Assembly (NCBI GenBank): GCA_949358305.1
Contig: OX442314.1
Coordinates: 51,592,581 to 51,656,580, forward strand
Source: Strigamia acuminata
Taxonomy: Eukaryota; Arthropoda; Chilopoda; Geophilomorpha; Linotaeniidae
Reading direction: 5' to 3'
Length of the DNA: 64,000 nucleotides
The notes beneath the pieces were generated by a model. That model was not told the origin of the DNA. It saw only the letters and a list, made by a program, of their open reading frames with translations, and did not search any database. Shown here one piece after another: positions 20,874 through 30,496 of this stretch. The position numbers and the translations under genes were made by a program. The stretch's first letter is position 1, and each line of letters starts with the position of its first letter.

Positions 20874-21180
20874 TATATTATTGTGTATTATATTATTATA
20901 TTATTATTATTGAGGATTAGCTATGTATTTTTGCACAATATGGGATATGATACATGCAACTTGATTTAAATTTTGTTTACTTTTTTTTATATAACTTTAT
21001 AATTGGGACGCATACTTGCCGCGACATTACTTACCACAGATACGCTGCAGGAAAAAAATAACGCAAAAAAATTGAAATATTTCCTATTTTTCCACAGCCA
21101 ATTACAGCAAACCTCCAATTGCTTAGAGACAATCGTATTACATTAAAAATTACCAAATTAAATTACCAATTTCTTTTAAG

Positions 21181-21642
21181 TTAAAGTACATGAGGTTTGA
21201 CTCGGGTTCTGATAAAAATACTGCAGATTGGAATTGTCAAGATCGAACACAATTCTATCCAAACCTGCAGGATAGGGACTAAAAAAAAATGATCAAGTGC
21301 ATTTTTTGCACTGACTCGCTGCTTTGGATCTAGCATTAATAAATTATTGATTAACTCCAAACACAGATCATCTTTAACCCACCTCTTCATCTTGTCTACC
21401 ACTCCCAAAGGACCGTCAGAAAAACGAAGCAGTTTGAACAAAGGCAATTTGACCACATCGAGCCAATTCTTTACACAAATTGAGCCGCAAACATTTTGGA
21501 TCAATTTCAACTGATTTTGCTCACTCGTACCCGGAAACAACGCGGCGCGAATCCACATTTCGGCCATGATGCACCCGACACTCCATTGGTCCATTGGATG
21601 TCCATAACTGCGGTCGCCTAGCAACAATTCCGGGGCATCTAA
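21181..21642 (-). pseudogene. CDK9-like kinase C-lobe fragment
   Basis: The ORF runs from an acceptor-like TTAG at 21643 through APELLLGDRSYGHPMD, WSVGCIMAEMW, GTSEQNQLKLI and LMLDPKQRVSAKNALDH. These are the APE motif, helix F Asp, CDK9-like insert and terminal Arg region of the kinase C-lobe. CDK9 is the P-TEFb kinase that phosphorylates the RNA polymerase II CTD. No N-lobe, glycine loop, VAIK, HRD or DFG was found in the next 550 bp upstream. After ALDH the frame meets a 9-base homopolymer (21281-21289), and a more protein-like reading (SPYPAGLDRI...) continues in another frame. It is best read as a partial duplicate or decayed copy. If exons exist beyond the visible gap it could be real. 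Confidence 0.7.
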
Positions 21643-21696
21643 CTAATTTATGTAGATAAATTTGTAAGCAATCAGTTCAATTTTTCCAAGAAGTAA

Positions 21697-21802
21697 TGAC
21701 AGTATAATTGCAGCCGTAATTAATATGAAAGATCCAATTATTTGACCAAAAGAAATAAAATTGAATTGATTTTTCGAACGGCTCTTCCAATCCTGGAACA
21801 AC
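21697..21802. repeat. ~100-bp interspersed repeat, copy A
   Basis: Shares about 85% identity by eye with 43062-43162, including the blocks agtataat, ccaattattt, accaaaagaaat and attgaattgatttttcgaac. No ends, tail or ORF identify its class. It sits in otherwise empty AT-rich DNA between the CDK9 fragment and the ABCA gene. Confidence 0.75.
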
Positions 21803-22188
21803 TTTAAATAAAGTTATGTTTTCGTATGGTGAATTATAGAAAAGTTAGTAATCAAGTGTATAAAAAATTTAGGAAATAGAAATTATTGTATAAATAATCT
21901 TGAAAATGTCTACAAATTGAGAACACTTTTTTGATTTTTTTTAAAGAGTAATTTAACTTAATATGGTCATTTATTTTTAGTTGATTAAACTTTTTTCCAT
22001 AAAAAAATTTGTATATTAATATTAAAAAGGTGAAAAAAAATTGAAATAAGATTTAAAAAAAATTTGGATGGATACGAACGGAAAGTAAGTCACAAATAAA
22101 TTGTGTGCAAAATCAGTTTTACTTCTTTTCATACACAATACAAGTCTTTAAAAAGACCTCCGACTCAGTGAATGAAATGGAATAATTC

Positions 22189-25100
22189 TTAAGTTTTCTT
22201 GCGCGCAAACATCAAAAACACCTGTTCCAGCGTCACTTGAGTGACCGAGTAATCCTCCAGTTCAAAACGTTCCTTGGCTCTCTCCATGGTAACGAACAGG
22301 TGACTTAACTTTGTTCTCGGATCTTTCACCACGTAAGCAACTAAACCCTGACAACAAAAAATGTTTACACTTGGAAGAAGAGGAAGAGAAAGTCTTACTT
22401 GATGCACGTCTTGTAGGACAGCACTTGGCAACTTCTCCTGGATATATTTTTCAAATTGATTTTGATTCTCTACACCAGCGTCGACCTGCTTGAGCTTGGC
22501 CAAAATCGTGTATCCCTGGCTGAATTTATTTTTCAAGTACTGGACTCCACCGAAACACTTGAATTGCCCATGCACCATGATCCCGATGCGAGAACACAAC
22601 ACTTCGCACTCTTCCATGCTGTGTGACGTCAGCACGATGGCCGTTCCGTCGTTGTTCGACTGTTTAATCATGTTCCAAAGTTTTCTTCTTGCTATCGGGT
22701 CGACTCCGGTTGTCGGTTCGTCCAAAAACACCACCATGGGTCGACCAATAAGTGCCAACGCTGCGCTTAATTTCCGTTTATTTCCACCACTTTTCGATAA
22801 AATAAAAAAGTAAATATTTAAAAAAAACAATGTCTCTTGGGAAAGGCTTTTATATTTATTTATTTGACAAAAATCCAAAAAATAAGTAATTATTCTTGCA
22901 AAATTGAAAAAAATTCATTCAGTTTTGTAGGGAATTAAATTCTTTACAAAACAGGTCTGGTTTCAGAATTTATTGATGTGAAATGTGTAGTAAAAAGAGA
23001 CGTTTTCAAGAAGGGAAAAATAACAACTTTACTTGTGAAATGTTTGCGAACAAGTGCGAGTTTTACAACAAGTGCTCGTTACCAATACAGATTGGTAGCC
23101 GTAGCAACAGAAAGACAATTGCGCGTGAAATCTAATCATTATTACAATCCAACAAATCCTCCATTAGATTACACTCGCTTGTCATGACACAAAAAAAAAA
23201 CGAATGTAACTTAATAACTAACATAACATTTGAAAACGAAATACAATAAAATCTTCAATCGTCTTTCAATTCTTCTTCATCTTTTTCTCTGGCTCTGCAT
23301 TTTCCCTCAGCCCGACTTCATTGCAACTCATCATCATCTTTTCTGCCGGGACAGCCTTCGTGAGAAAATCTGCGGGTAATACGTTCGAGGGCATGTGGAC
23401 CAGGTGGATGTTACCTAGATAAGCGTCTTGACGGACAAACATTAAATGACGGTTTATATGCTTCGTCCTGCCAAATTGGTTTGCGCCAACCACCACGTCC
23501 ATCGCTCCTGTACTGTCCGTGTAGATAGGAATGCTTTTTGGAATAAGCGCTCCCTGTCCTAATCCGTGCAGCATACTCCGGACCCACTTCAACCCTTTGA
23601 GGAGTTCGCATATTGCAAGAATCTCGCTTTCGCACGAGGACATGGCTATCAGCTGTTGTTTCTTTGTTTTCCAGTATATCGGCGCGTTACCCAGCTTGAT
23701 TAGGACGCCCGAAAACGATCGTGCTGTTTTCGTGGAGCACCAGCTCGCGTCCGAGTAGCCGGCGACGCTTCCACTTGTCGAGGGAAGAAACAACTTGAAG
23801 TCTCGGTCCGTCTCCGCGGGTCCCTTGAATATGATGAGAGTTTGCTAACAGCAAACGAAAGGTCTGGTCTCGTGATGACCATCAGGTGCATGATGGATCC
23901 CAAAATCCGCTGGTAAGCTCGTTGATCAACGTTGCATGAATCCCCGAACACGTCAAGATCTTGACCCACCACCATTGGTGTGCAGGCCTTTGCACGACCA
24001 TGCAGGTCGAATGTGTCCAGAATTTCGTCTACATATTTTTGCTGACCAATCCAAATGCCTTGTTCCGTGATTTGTATCTCCATTCCGAGCAAATAATGGA
24101 CTTCGCCTAATTCGACGAGATCAAAAACTTTTTTCAGTTCCACCAACAGCCATCCCATAATCTTTTCGTCCGAGAAAGCGGCTAGCATGTCGTCCACGTA
24201 CACCGCGAGGATCAGAATTCCATCTCGTTCCACGTAAACATAGACGCACGCATCGTCTGCAGTTGGTTGAAGTCCTAGTCTTGTGAGCTCGTCATCCAGG
24301 CGCTTATTCCAGCAGCGCCCGGATTGGCGCAATCCATAAAGGCTTCTTTCAAGCAGGCAAACTTCTTGGTCACTCTGCGAAAATCCCTCTGGTTGGTCCA
24401 TGAAAATTTCGACATCTAAATCTCCGTGGAGATAAGCTGTTTTGACGTCAAATTGTTTTGTTTTCAATCTCAAGGTCGCAACCAAAAACAAAATTATGCG
24501 TAACGATTCGGTGCGGACCACTGTCGAGAACGTCTCGTTAAAGTCAATGCCAGGGCGCTGGGCATAGCCGACTGCCACAAGTCGCGCCTTGTATTTGCTG
24601 ATGGATCTGTCGATATTTAATTTAATCCGGTAGATCCATTTACTGCGAATCGTGCGCATCTCCGGCCGTCGCTTGACCAGTCGCCAAACCTGCTTGACTT
24701 GAAGAGAGTCAATTTCGCTCTCCATGGCGTCGATCTATTTTTCGCGATCGGGACAGCTGATCGCCTCGCCGTACGTCTCTGGTGTGAATAGCTCGCGTGT
24801 GTCTTCTTCTGCGATATTCGCCGTCTCGACGCGCCCCGCAAGACGTTCTGAACGACGCACGCCCGACGCAACCAATTGTTGCTCGCGCTCGAGCTTCTCT
24901 GCCTCGCGACGTAGAGCGATGGCGTCGGCTGTCGCACCCCTGGGGCGTCCTGTAGCTCGCTCCACTTCCACTCCATCTGGCAATACTTGTGGTTCTACCA
25001 CCGGATCCCTGTCTTGCTCCTCCTCCTCGCGAGCAGGCGGATCCGTTTGAGCTTCGACCGGTTCGTCTAGCTCGCGAAGTATTTTGTCCCGGTGTTCGTC

Positions 25101-28100
25101 CGATCCACGAGCGGCGTTGAGAATCCCTGCCCCGTTTGACGCCTCATCAAAAACGACTGAGCGTGCTTCCACAACGTCTCCAAACTCAGGGACAAAAATC
25201 CTGTAAGCTTTCCGTGTGGCAGAGTAGCCAATGAAGACACCTTGTCGAGCCTTCACGTCAAGCTTGCGTCGCTGACCGTCTGGAATGTGTAGCCATCCTA
25301 CGCAGCCAAAGACACGAAGAAAAGTGACGGTGGGCTTTCGCCCCGTCCAAATCTCTTCAGGAACTAATTGACCGTTTGGTTTGGTGGTCGTCCGATTTTT
25401 GACGAATGCAGCTGTCGCCAATGCTTCTGCCCAGAAACGTAAAGGTAGCTTTGAATGTGCCAACAATGTTCTTGCCGCTTCGACCAACGTCCGGTTGGAG
25501 CGTTCGGCGATTCCGTTACTGGCCGGATTAAATGGGACTGTGAGCTCGTGGTCAATTCCATTCGCTTCACAAAAAATGGTAAACTCTTTACTGGTGAATT
25601 CGCCCCCATTGTCCGTGCGCAGTCTGCAAATCACGTTACCAGTTTGTTTTTCCATCATCAATTTAAACGTTTGGAAAAATCCCAATGCTTGCGATTTCTC
25701 CTTCAAGAAATAGACGAATTTCTTCCTGGAGAAGTCATCCGTCAGAACAAACGCGTATCTCGAACCCGACAACGACGGAACTTGAAACGGTCCCACCAGA
25801 TCAGCGTGTATTAATTCTAAAATTCTTTGCGATTGCTTGCCTGTTATTCGTTTGTGTGGCGCTCTCGTCAGCTTCCCCTCAATGCACGAACTGCATTTGG
25901 ACAGTTTTTCATCACCGAATTTTATTCCGTGAACTGCTTCGCGCGTACGCATTTGGTCAAGCGTTTCCTCGTTTAGATGACAGAGTCGTTTGTGCCACAA
26001 CTCCTTTCCAGTCGTCGTTGACGTTTCTTGTGCCATGACGACCGTTTGTTCCTTTTTATTTTCCAAAAAGAACATGTCACCACTCTTCTTGCCTTGTGCC
26101 ACGAGTCGGCCAGTGGGGTCAAGCACGTCAACAATTTGGTCGTTAAATACAACCTTGCATTTTTTGGCGGTCAGTTTGGGAATGGAGAGCAGATTTCCTT
26201 TCAGCTCTGGAACGTACAAAACTTGCAAAAGTGTTATTTTCTTTATCGTCTTGTCTGGTAAGCAACATTCAATTATAATGTCTCCTCTCCCTTTGGCCAA
26301 CAACTCCGTGCCCTTCTTTGCCATCGTGACCGTGGCTTCAAATTCTTCCAAATCTGCAAACCATTCGCGGCGGCACGACATGTGCGATGAAGCGCCGGAG
26401 TCCAGAATCCACTTGGATCTCGTTGAAAAATCGTCGCCCAGATCGACAACGAACGCATGATGAACGGGTATCGTGTACGTCTCTTCCTCGAGAACGGCTA
26501 CGTACGCGTGTTGCGGCGATTCCACCTGCGCGATCTTTGCCGCTTCCTTCCGTTGCTTGGGTCGTTTCTCGGGGAATCGCACCCAGCAATCCTTGGCTAT
26601 GTGGCCTGTCTTGCCACATTCAAAACACGCTCGTTTATTCCCGTCCTTCGGTTTTCTTCCACCCGAGTTTCTGCCCGCCTGTGCTTTGAGCGCGATTGAA
26701 CTTGACACGCTGGTGTTGTCGTTCATTGCAGGTCCCCACTGCTCCTCCGTGAGGAGTCCTGCACGCAAATCTTCAATTTTTGCATCAAGTTTTGAGCGAT
26801 AGTCGCGCCCCGTGGCGTGGTATTTCGGCAAAAGTCCCTTAGTGGTGTATAAAATTACCTCTCGGTCCGGTATGTCGCGTCCCACGGCTTTTGCCTTGGC
26901 CTGGATGGACCTTGCTCGATTTACGTATTGGTCCACTGACTCGTCTGTACGCAATTTGAGTGTGGTGAGTCTGGCGGCCGCATCTACTTGTTTTTCGACG
27001 GTCAACGCGGCGTGTTGGGTTTTCAAATGTTCCCACATTTCTTTAGCGCTGGTCATGCTCAAACACGTAGTCGCTTCCTCGTCCGAAATCGTTAATGCGA
27101 GAATTCCTACCGCTTCGCTGTTGCTTTTTGCCCACGCCTTGTAAACTTTGTCCTTCGCGTCAAAATCTGCCGCTCCTACAACCGGTTTTTCCGGCTCCGC
27201 ATCCGTTAATGCACTGGTCAGACCTTTCGCCTCCAGTAGTGCGCCAACCTTGAATCTCCAGACGAAGTAGTTTCGGACACTGAGCAATTCTATTCTATTC
27301 AGCGAGCCTGCTGAAATCGCGTCAGCCATTTTCGAACGTTTCGCGCACGTTTCGATCGTTCTTCGTTCTTCGTTCTTCTCTTCCTTCTTTATAACTCCGA
27401 TTTCTTCAAAGTTATATCACAAACGTCTTCCTTTTTGACCGTGAATCGTGTCCAAACCCGACTCTGCTACCAAATGTGAAATGTGTAGTAAAAAGAGACG
27501 TTTTCGAGAAGGGAAAAATAACAACTTTACTTGTGAAATGTTTGCGAACAAGTGCGAGTTTTACAACAAGTGCTCGTTACCAATACAGATTGGTAGCCGT
27601 AGCAACAGAAAGACAATTGCGCGTGAAATCTAATCATTATTACAATCCAACAATTGAAGCCTTTTTCTTTTCAAACAAAACGGATTTACCCGTTTAAGTG
27701 GACAATTTGGCATTCATTTTAGTTTAAGTCGCCAACAGACGGCGCTAGCATCGGCGGAAGTTGAAACAAACAAAGAAACTTTCATGTCAATTTAAACAAA
27801 AGCCTTTTAAAATCAATTTTGGTTGGACATGGCATGAATTCATTTTTCAAGCCTTTAAATTTGAATTACCTGTATGCCAAAGTTCGTTTATTCGCGTGAT
27901 CTGACAAATCAAAATTAATCAAGGCATCTTCCACAGTGTTTTTGACGTGCCGACAGGGAATTCCGTACAAATGAGCGAAGACTCGCAGCATTTCTCTACC
28001 CGTCAAGTGATCCAGCAACGCATCAAATTGGGGACAGTACCCAATGTTAACAAGATACTAAATTGAGAAAGATAAAAAAACCAACACACCCTTATATTTA

Positions 28101-30429
28101 TTAAAAATTCAAGGATCTCTGTTTCACTTGTAATTTGTTCTGTGTGATGCTGAATCCACGAATGGTTGCGTCGCCAGAATCGATGAGAAGATCCCCAGTG
28201 AGTTGTCGAAACGTGGTTGTCTTTCCGGCGCCATTGATTCCAAGTAAACCAAAGCAAGCGCCGTTCTCAACTCCGAAACTCAACCCATCAACAGCTTTCA
28301 AACAGCCAAAGTATTTGGTCAAGTCGCGAACGACGAGATAATCCGATTCACTCGCATCTAAAAATTAATAAATCAACTTTAACTTAAACCCTTTAACGCA
28401 CATTAAATACACTGGACTGCGCACTGCAAATGGCACCTTGTGAGAGTGGACGGACGCAACACCAACTTGATGACCGACCGCTGCTCACAACATACGCATT
28501 TTACACACAATTCCTCAATTTGCAGTCTAGTGTATTTAGTTCTATATTTTTTGCCGTGCAGTACCGCTGTGGACACGATTCTGCTCAGCCAGTACATCAC
28601 TGTCCAGTTCAGAGGCGGAATTTTCGGGTCTGTTTCTGCACTTATACAAATACCACAAGAACCGCAACCCATTAAAACGTTGAAGAAATGTGAACCAACA
28701 TGGACTATCAATGATGCAAGTAAGAAGCAGGTAAACCAGACCGGCCACTGCCAGTGCTATTAATTCTACTGCTATCCCAGGCCATGCAAAGGCCATATAA
28801 TTGATTTTTACAAAACAACCGTCCCCACATATATCTAGAAAACCAAAATAAATTAGTAAATGAAAAATCCTTCTTTTTATTCAACTAAACCTGCACAGCA
28901 CTGTCGCAGCCTGTCTGGAGGTTCGGCTTGATTGCAAACCGATTCAAGTAAACTCTCGCCACATATATCTAGAAAACCAAAATAAATTAGTAATTAAAAA
29001 ATTCTTCTTTTTATTCAACTAAACCTGCACAGCACTGTCGCAGCCTGTCTGGATGTTCTAAGTCTGGATTGCAAACCGATTCAAGTAAACCTTCATTTGA
29101 GCCGCTGCACTCGGCATTCTTATAAGCAATGTAAACAAACTTCATGATTGCATATGTCACCGAATAGTTTGGCATTATACTAAAGAGCCATCTGATGCCA
29201 GTTCCTTTCTCAAATGTTTGAAGTATAAATATACAAATACTGAGTATCAAACCTGCAAATTTATCAGAAAAAGATAACAGTCATAATTAATTCAGACTAC
29301 GATAAACATATTTCTTACCTGCTACCAGGTTAAGGACAGTAACAGCAGTAAACCCTGCAGCAGGTGATCGAAAGAAATTAGAAGCAAGATAAACAAAACA
29401 AATCGCTGCCCAGCAGTACAAAACCAACAGCAACAATAATATTTCTACGGATCATGAAATAATTTTCAAACTACACTCTGACTCACTACAAGGTTGTCCT
29501 AACTACCATTGGTCGAGGCTTTTTATCCCTATGCACTACCACAAGGAAAAGTAGTTTTGTTTATTTTTAATTGTTTTGAGTATTTTAATTATTAGAATAA
29601 TGCAATTTTTTTTGTATTTTATAATAAAATGTTTTTTCCATTTATGAAATAAAGTTTTATGCCGTTTTTAATTCAATATTCTTTTTTTCAGTTTATTGGT
29701 TGCTTTGTCAGGAAAGCACGCAAGTTAGGCAATCGATTACAATGTCTGTACACCTAATGCAATTCTGGTGTTTTGGCATACTTTTATGTATCACTACACA
29801 TGTGAAAAGGCTCGACCAATGAAAATAATAAAGTTTAAAGGATCCATACTTATATTTTCGCTGTTAAAGACACCGGTACGATCCACAAAAATTAATAAAG
29901 TGACCGACAAGCAGCAAACAACGATACAAAAACTCCAATCCCAAATCAGCGTGGAAACCCAGTACAACGTTCCACTCATGCCGCTCATGAATTGAATGTG
30001 CTTACATTTAGTCACTCTCTCGTGGATAAGAAAAACAATAAGAGATGAAACTATAATGGACAACCCAAACGGCAAAAAATTACCCATCAGGGTCGGCCTA
30101 ATTAGTATGCTGACCATACTTGAACTCAGGTATTCATCCTCAGGTTTCGGAAATGGCGCATTTTCCACCCGAAGAGAAATCTCGAGCATAATAAAACCTT
30201 TTCAATATTAGTCCATAAAACTGTTGTATTTTTAATGCCATTCCACTCTTTTTCAGAAATACCACACTGTTATCTAAATTTAAAAATAAATAAATAAATA
30301 AATAAGTAAAAAACCATGATAATTAATGTAACAAAAAGATACGGAGTAATTTATATGAGATACAAACGCTGAGATTTTAAGACAACGGCTGTGTTTTGAC
30401 TGCCCATTTTATGCACTGGATCCCCAGCT
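22189..30429 (-). CDS. ABCA transporter, C-terminal half: TMD2 and NBD2 (exons 13-22)
   Basis: Exons in reading order: 30368-30429, 30184-30273, 29850-30189 (junction broken), 29319-29444, 29025-29252, about 28567-28834, 28128-28357, 27870-28057, 22399-22789 and 22189-22347. They encode the second membrane domain (HERVTKCKHIQFMSGM) and a second nucleotide-binding domain with Walker [12 protein letters not shown]-loop GYCPQFD, signature SGGNKRKLS, Walker B FLDEPTTGVDP and switch LTSHSMEE. Splice phases agree throughout except after KRFYYAR. There the first TMD2 helix and large extracellular loop are absent and the frame changes. The last intron is 51 nt. A copia element lies in the intron 22790-27869. 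ABCA proteins move lipids across membranes. Confidence 0.85.
22977..23154 (-). repeat. 3' LTR of the copia element
   Basis: 178 bp; differs from the 5' LTR at one base (forward strand gttttcaagaag against gttttcgagaag). Confidence 0.93.
23155..23265. promoter_or_regulatory. Copia 3' end with polypurine tract
   Basis: Between the RNase H stop and the 3' LTR the minus strand reads AATGGAGGATT directly before TGTTGGATTG. This is the expected polypurine primer for plus-strand synthesis. Confidence 0.6.
23266..23793 (-). pseudogene. Copia RNase H segment, out of frame with RT
   Basis: The 175-residue ORF has the copia RNase H pattern: GYSDASWC, SSCESEILA and a TDSTGA, then KHINRHLMFVR and DFLTKAVP. 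About 15-20 residues normally found between SKLSSYSRDP and RDFKLF are missing at about 23812, where the frame also changes. A deletion therefore separates it from RT. Confidence 0.9.
23700..24725 (-). pseudogene. Copia reverse transcriptase segment
   Basis: 341 residues with RT motifs: KARLVAVGYAQRPGIDF, QFDVKTAYLHGDLDVEIFMDQPEGF, LLERSLYGLRQSGRCW and the catalytic YVDDML. It is in the same frame as the upstream ORF, from which it is separated by one TAG at about 24735. The end is frameshifted after SSYSRDP. Confidence 0.92.
24735..27329 (-). CDS. Copia gag-protease-integrase
   Basis: The 864-residue ORF has a UBN2-type Gag (about 1-190), one CCHC knuckle CFECGKTGHIAKDC (about 235), a protease with WILDSGASSHMS (about 305), and an integrase. 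The integrase has the zinc pattern HKRLCH...CSSCIEGK and the D-D-E core (HADLVGPF, RTDNGGEF, SNGIAERSNR). A variable charged linker follows, then the start of RT (EAISCPDREK). It ends at a TAG that interrupts a frame continuing directly into RT. In related elements a tryptophan is common at this place, so a nonsense mutation is likely. Confidence 0.93.
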   Translation of the reverse strand: MADAISAGSLNRIELLSVRNYFVWRFKVGALLEAKGLTSALTDAEPEKPVVGAADFDAKDKVYKAWAKSNSEAVGILALTISDEEATTCLSMTSAKEMWEHLKTQHAALTVEKQVDAAARLTTLKLRTDESVDQYVNRARSIQAKAKAVGRDIPDREVILYTTKGLLPKYHATGRDYRSKLDAKIEDLRAGLLTEEQWGPAMNDNTSVSSSIALKAQAGRNSGGRKPKDGNKRACFECGKTGHIAKDCWVRFPEKRPKQRKEAAKIAQVESPQHAYVAVLEEETYTIPVHHAFVVDLGDDFSTRSKWILDSGASSHMSCRREWFADLEEFEATVTMAKKGTELLAKGRGDIIIECCLPDKTIKKITLLQVLYVPELKGNLLSIPKLTAKKCKVVFNDQIVDVLDPTGRLVAQGKKSGDMFFLENKKEQTVVMAQETSTTTGKELWHKRLCHLNEETLDQMRTREAVHGIKFGDEKLSKCSSCIEGKLTRAPHKRITGKQSQRILELIHADLVGPFQVPSLSGSRYAFVLTDDFSRKKFVYFLKEKSQALGFFQTFKLMMEKQTGNVICRLRTDNGGEFTSKEFTIFCEANGIDHELTVPFNPASNGIAERSNRTLVEAARTLLAHSKLPLRFWAEALATAAFVKNRTTTKPNGQLVPEEIWTGRKPTVTFLRVFGCVGWLHIPDGQRRKLDVKARQGVFIGYSATRKAYRIFVPEFGDVVEARSVVFDEASNGAGILNAARGSDEHRDKILRELDEPVEAQTDPPAREEEEQDRDPVVEPQVLPDGVEVERATGRPRGATADAIALRREAEKLEREQQLVASGVRRSERLAGRVETANIAEEDTRELFTPETYGEAISCPDREK
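27475..27652 (-). repeat. 5' LTR of the copia element
   Basis: 178 bp, one difference from the 3' LTR. The initiator-tRNA-Met primer site follows two bases after its end. Confidence 0.93.
28826..29093. repeat. ~134-bp tandem duplication across an ABCA splice site
   Basis: Two direct copies (28826-28959 and 28960-29093) each contain cacatatatctagaaaaccaa, an intron piece and the exon end encoding DRLRQCCAG with its GT donor. The second, upstream-in-gene copy is the true exon end (29025). The first leaves a duplicate donor and half-exon inside the following intron. The copies differ by small indels. Confidence 0.8.
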
Positions 30430-30496
30430 CTTTAATTAAAAAAATCATCATTAATTTTCTATTTTTATATCCAAAATTGGTTATTTAATTCATCAC

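Larger units (their letters stand above)
22977..27652 (-). mobile_element. Ty1/copia retrotransposon, 4.7 kb, in an ABCA intron
   Basis: LTRs of 178 bp at 22977-23154 and 27475-27652 differ at one position. The 5-bp duplication attga lies at 22972-22976 and 27653-27657. On the minus strand the LTRs run TGTTGG...TTTCACA. Just inside the 5' LTR, TGGTAGCAGAG (27462-27472) is complementary to the 3' end of initiator tRNA-Met. Domain order is gag, protease, integrase, RT, RNase H, the copia order. It is young but broken by an in-frame TAG and by a small deletion with frameshift near RNase H. It has the same orientation as the host gene. Confidence 0.95.
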
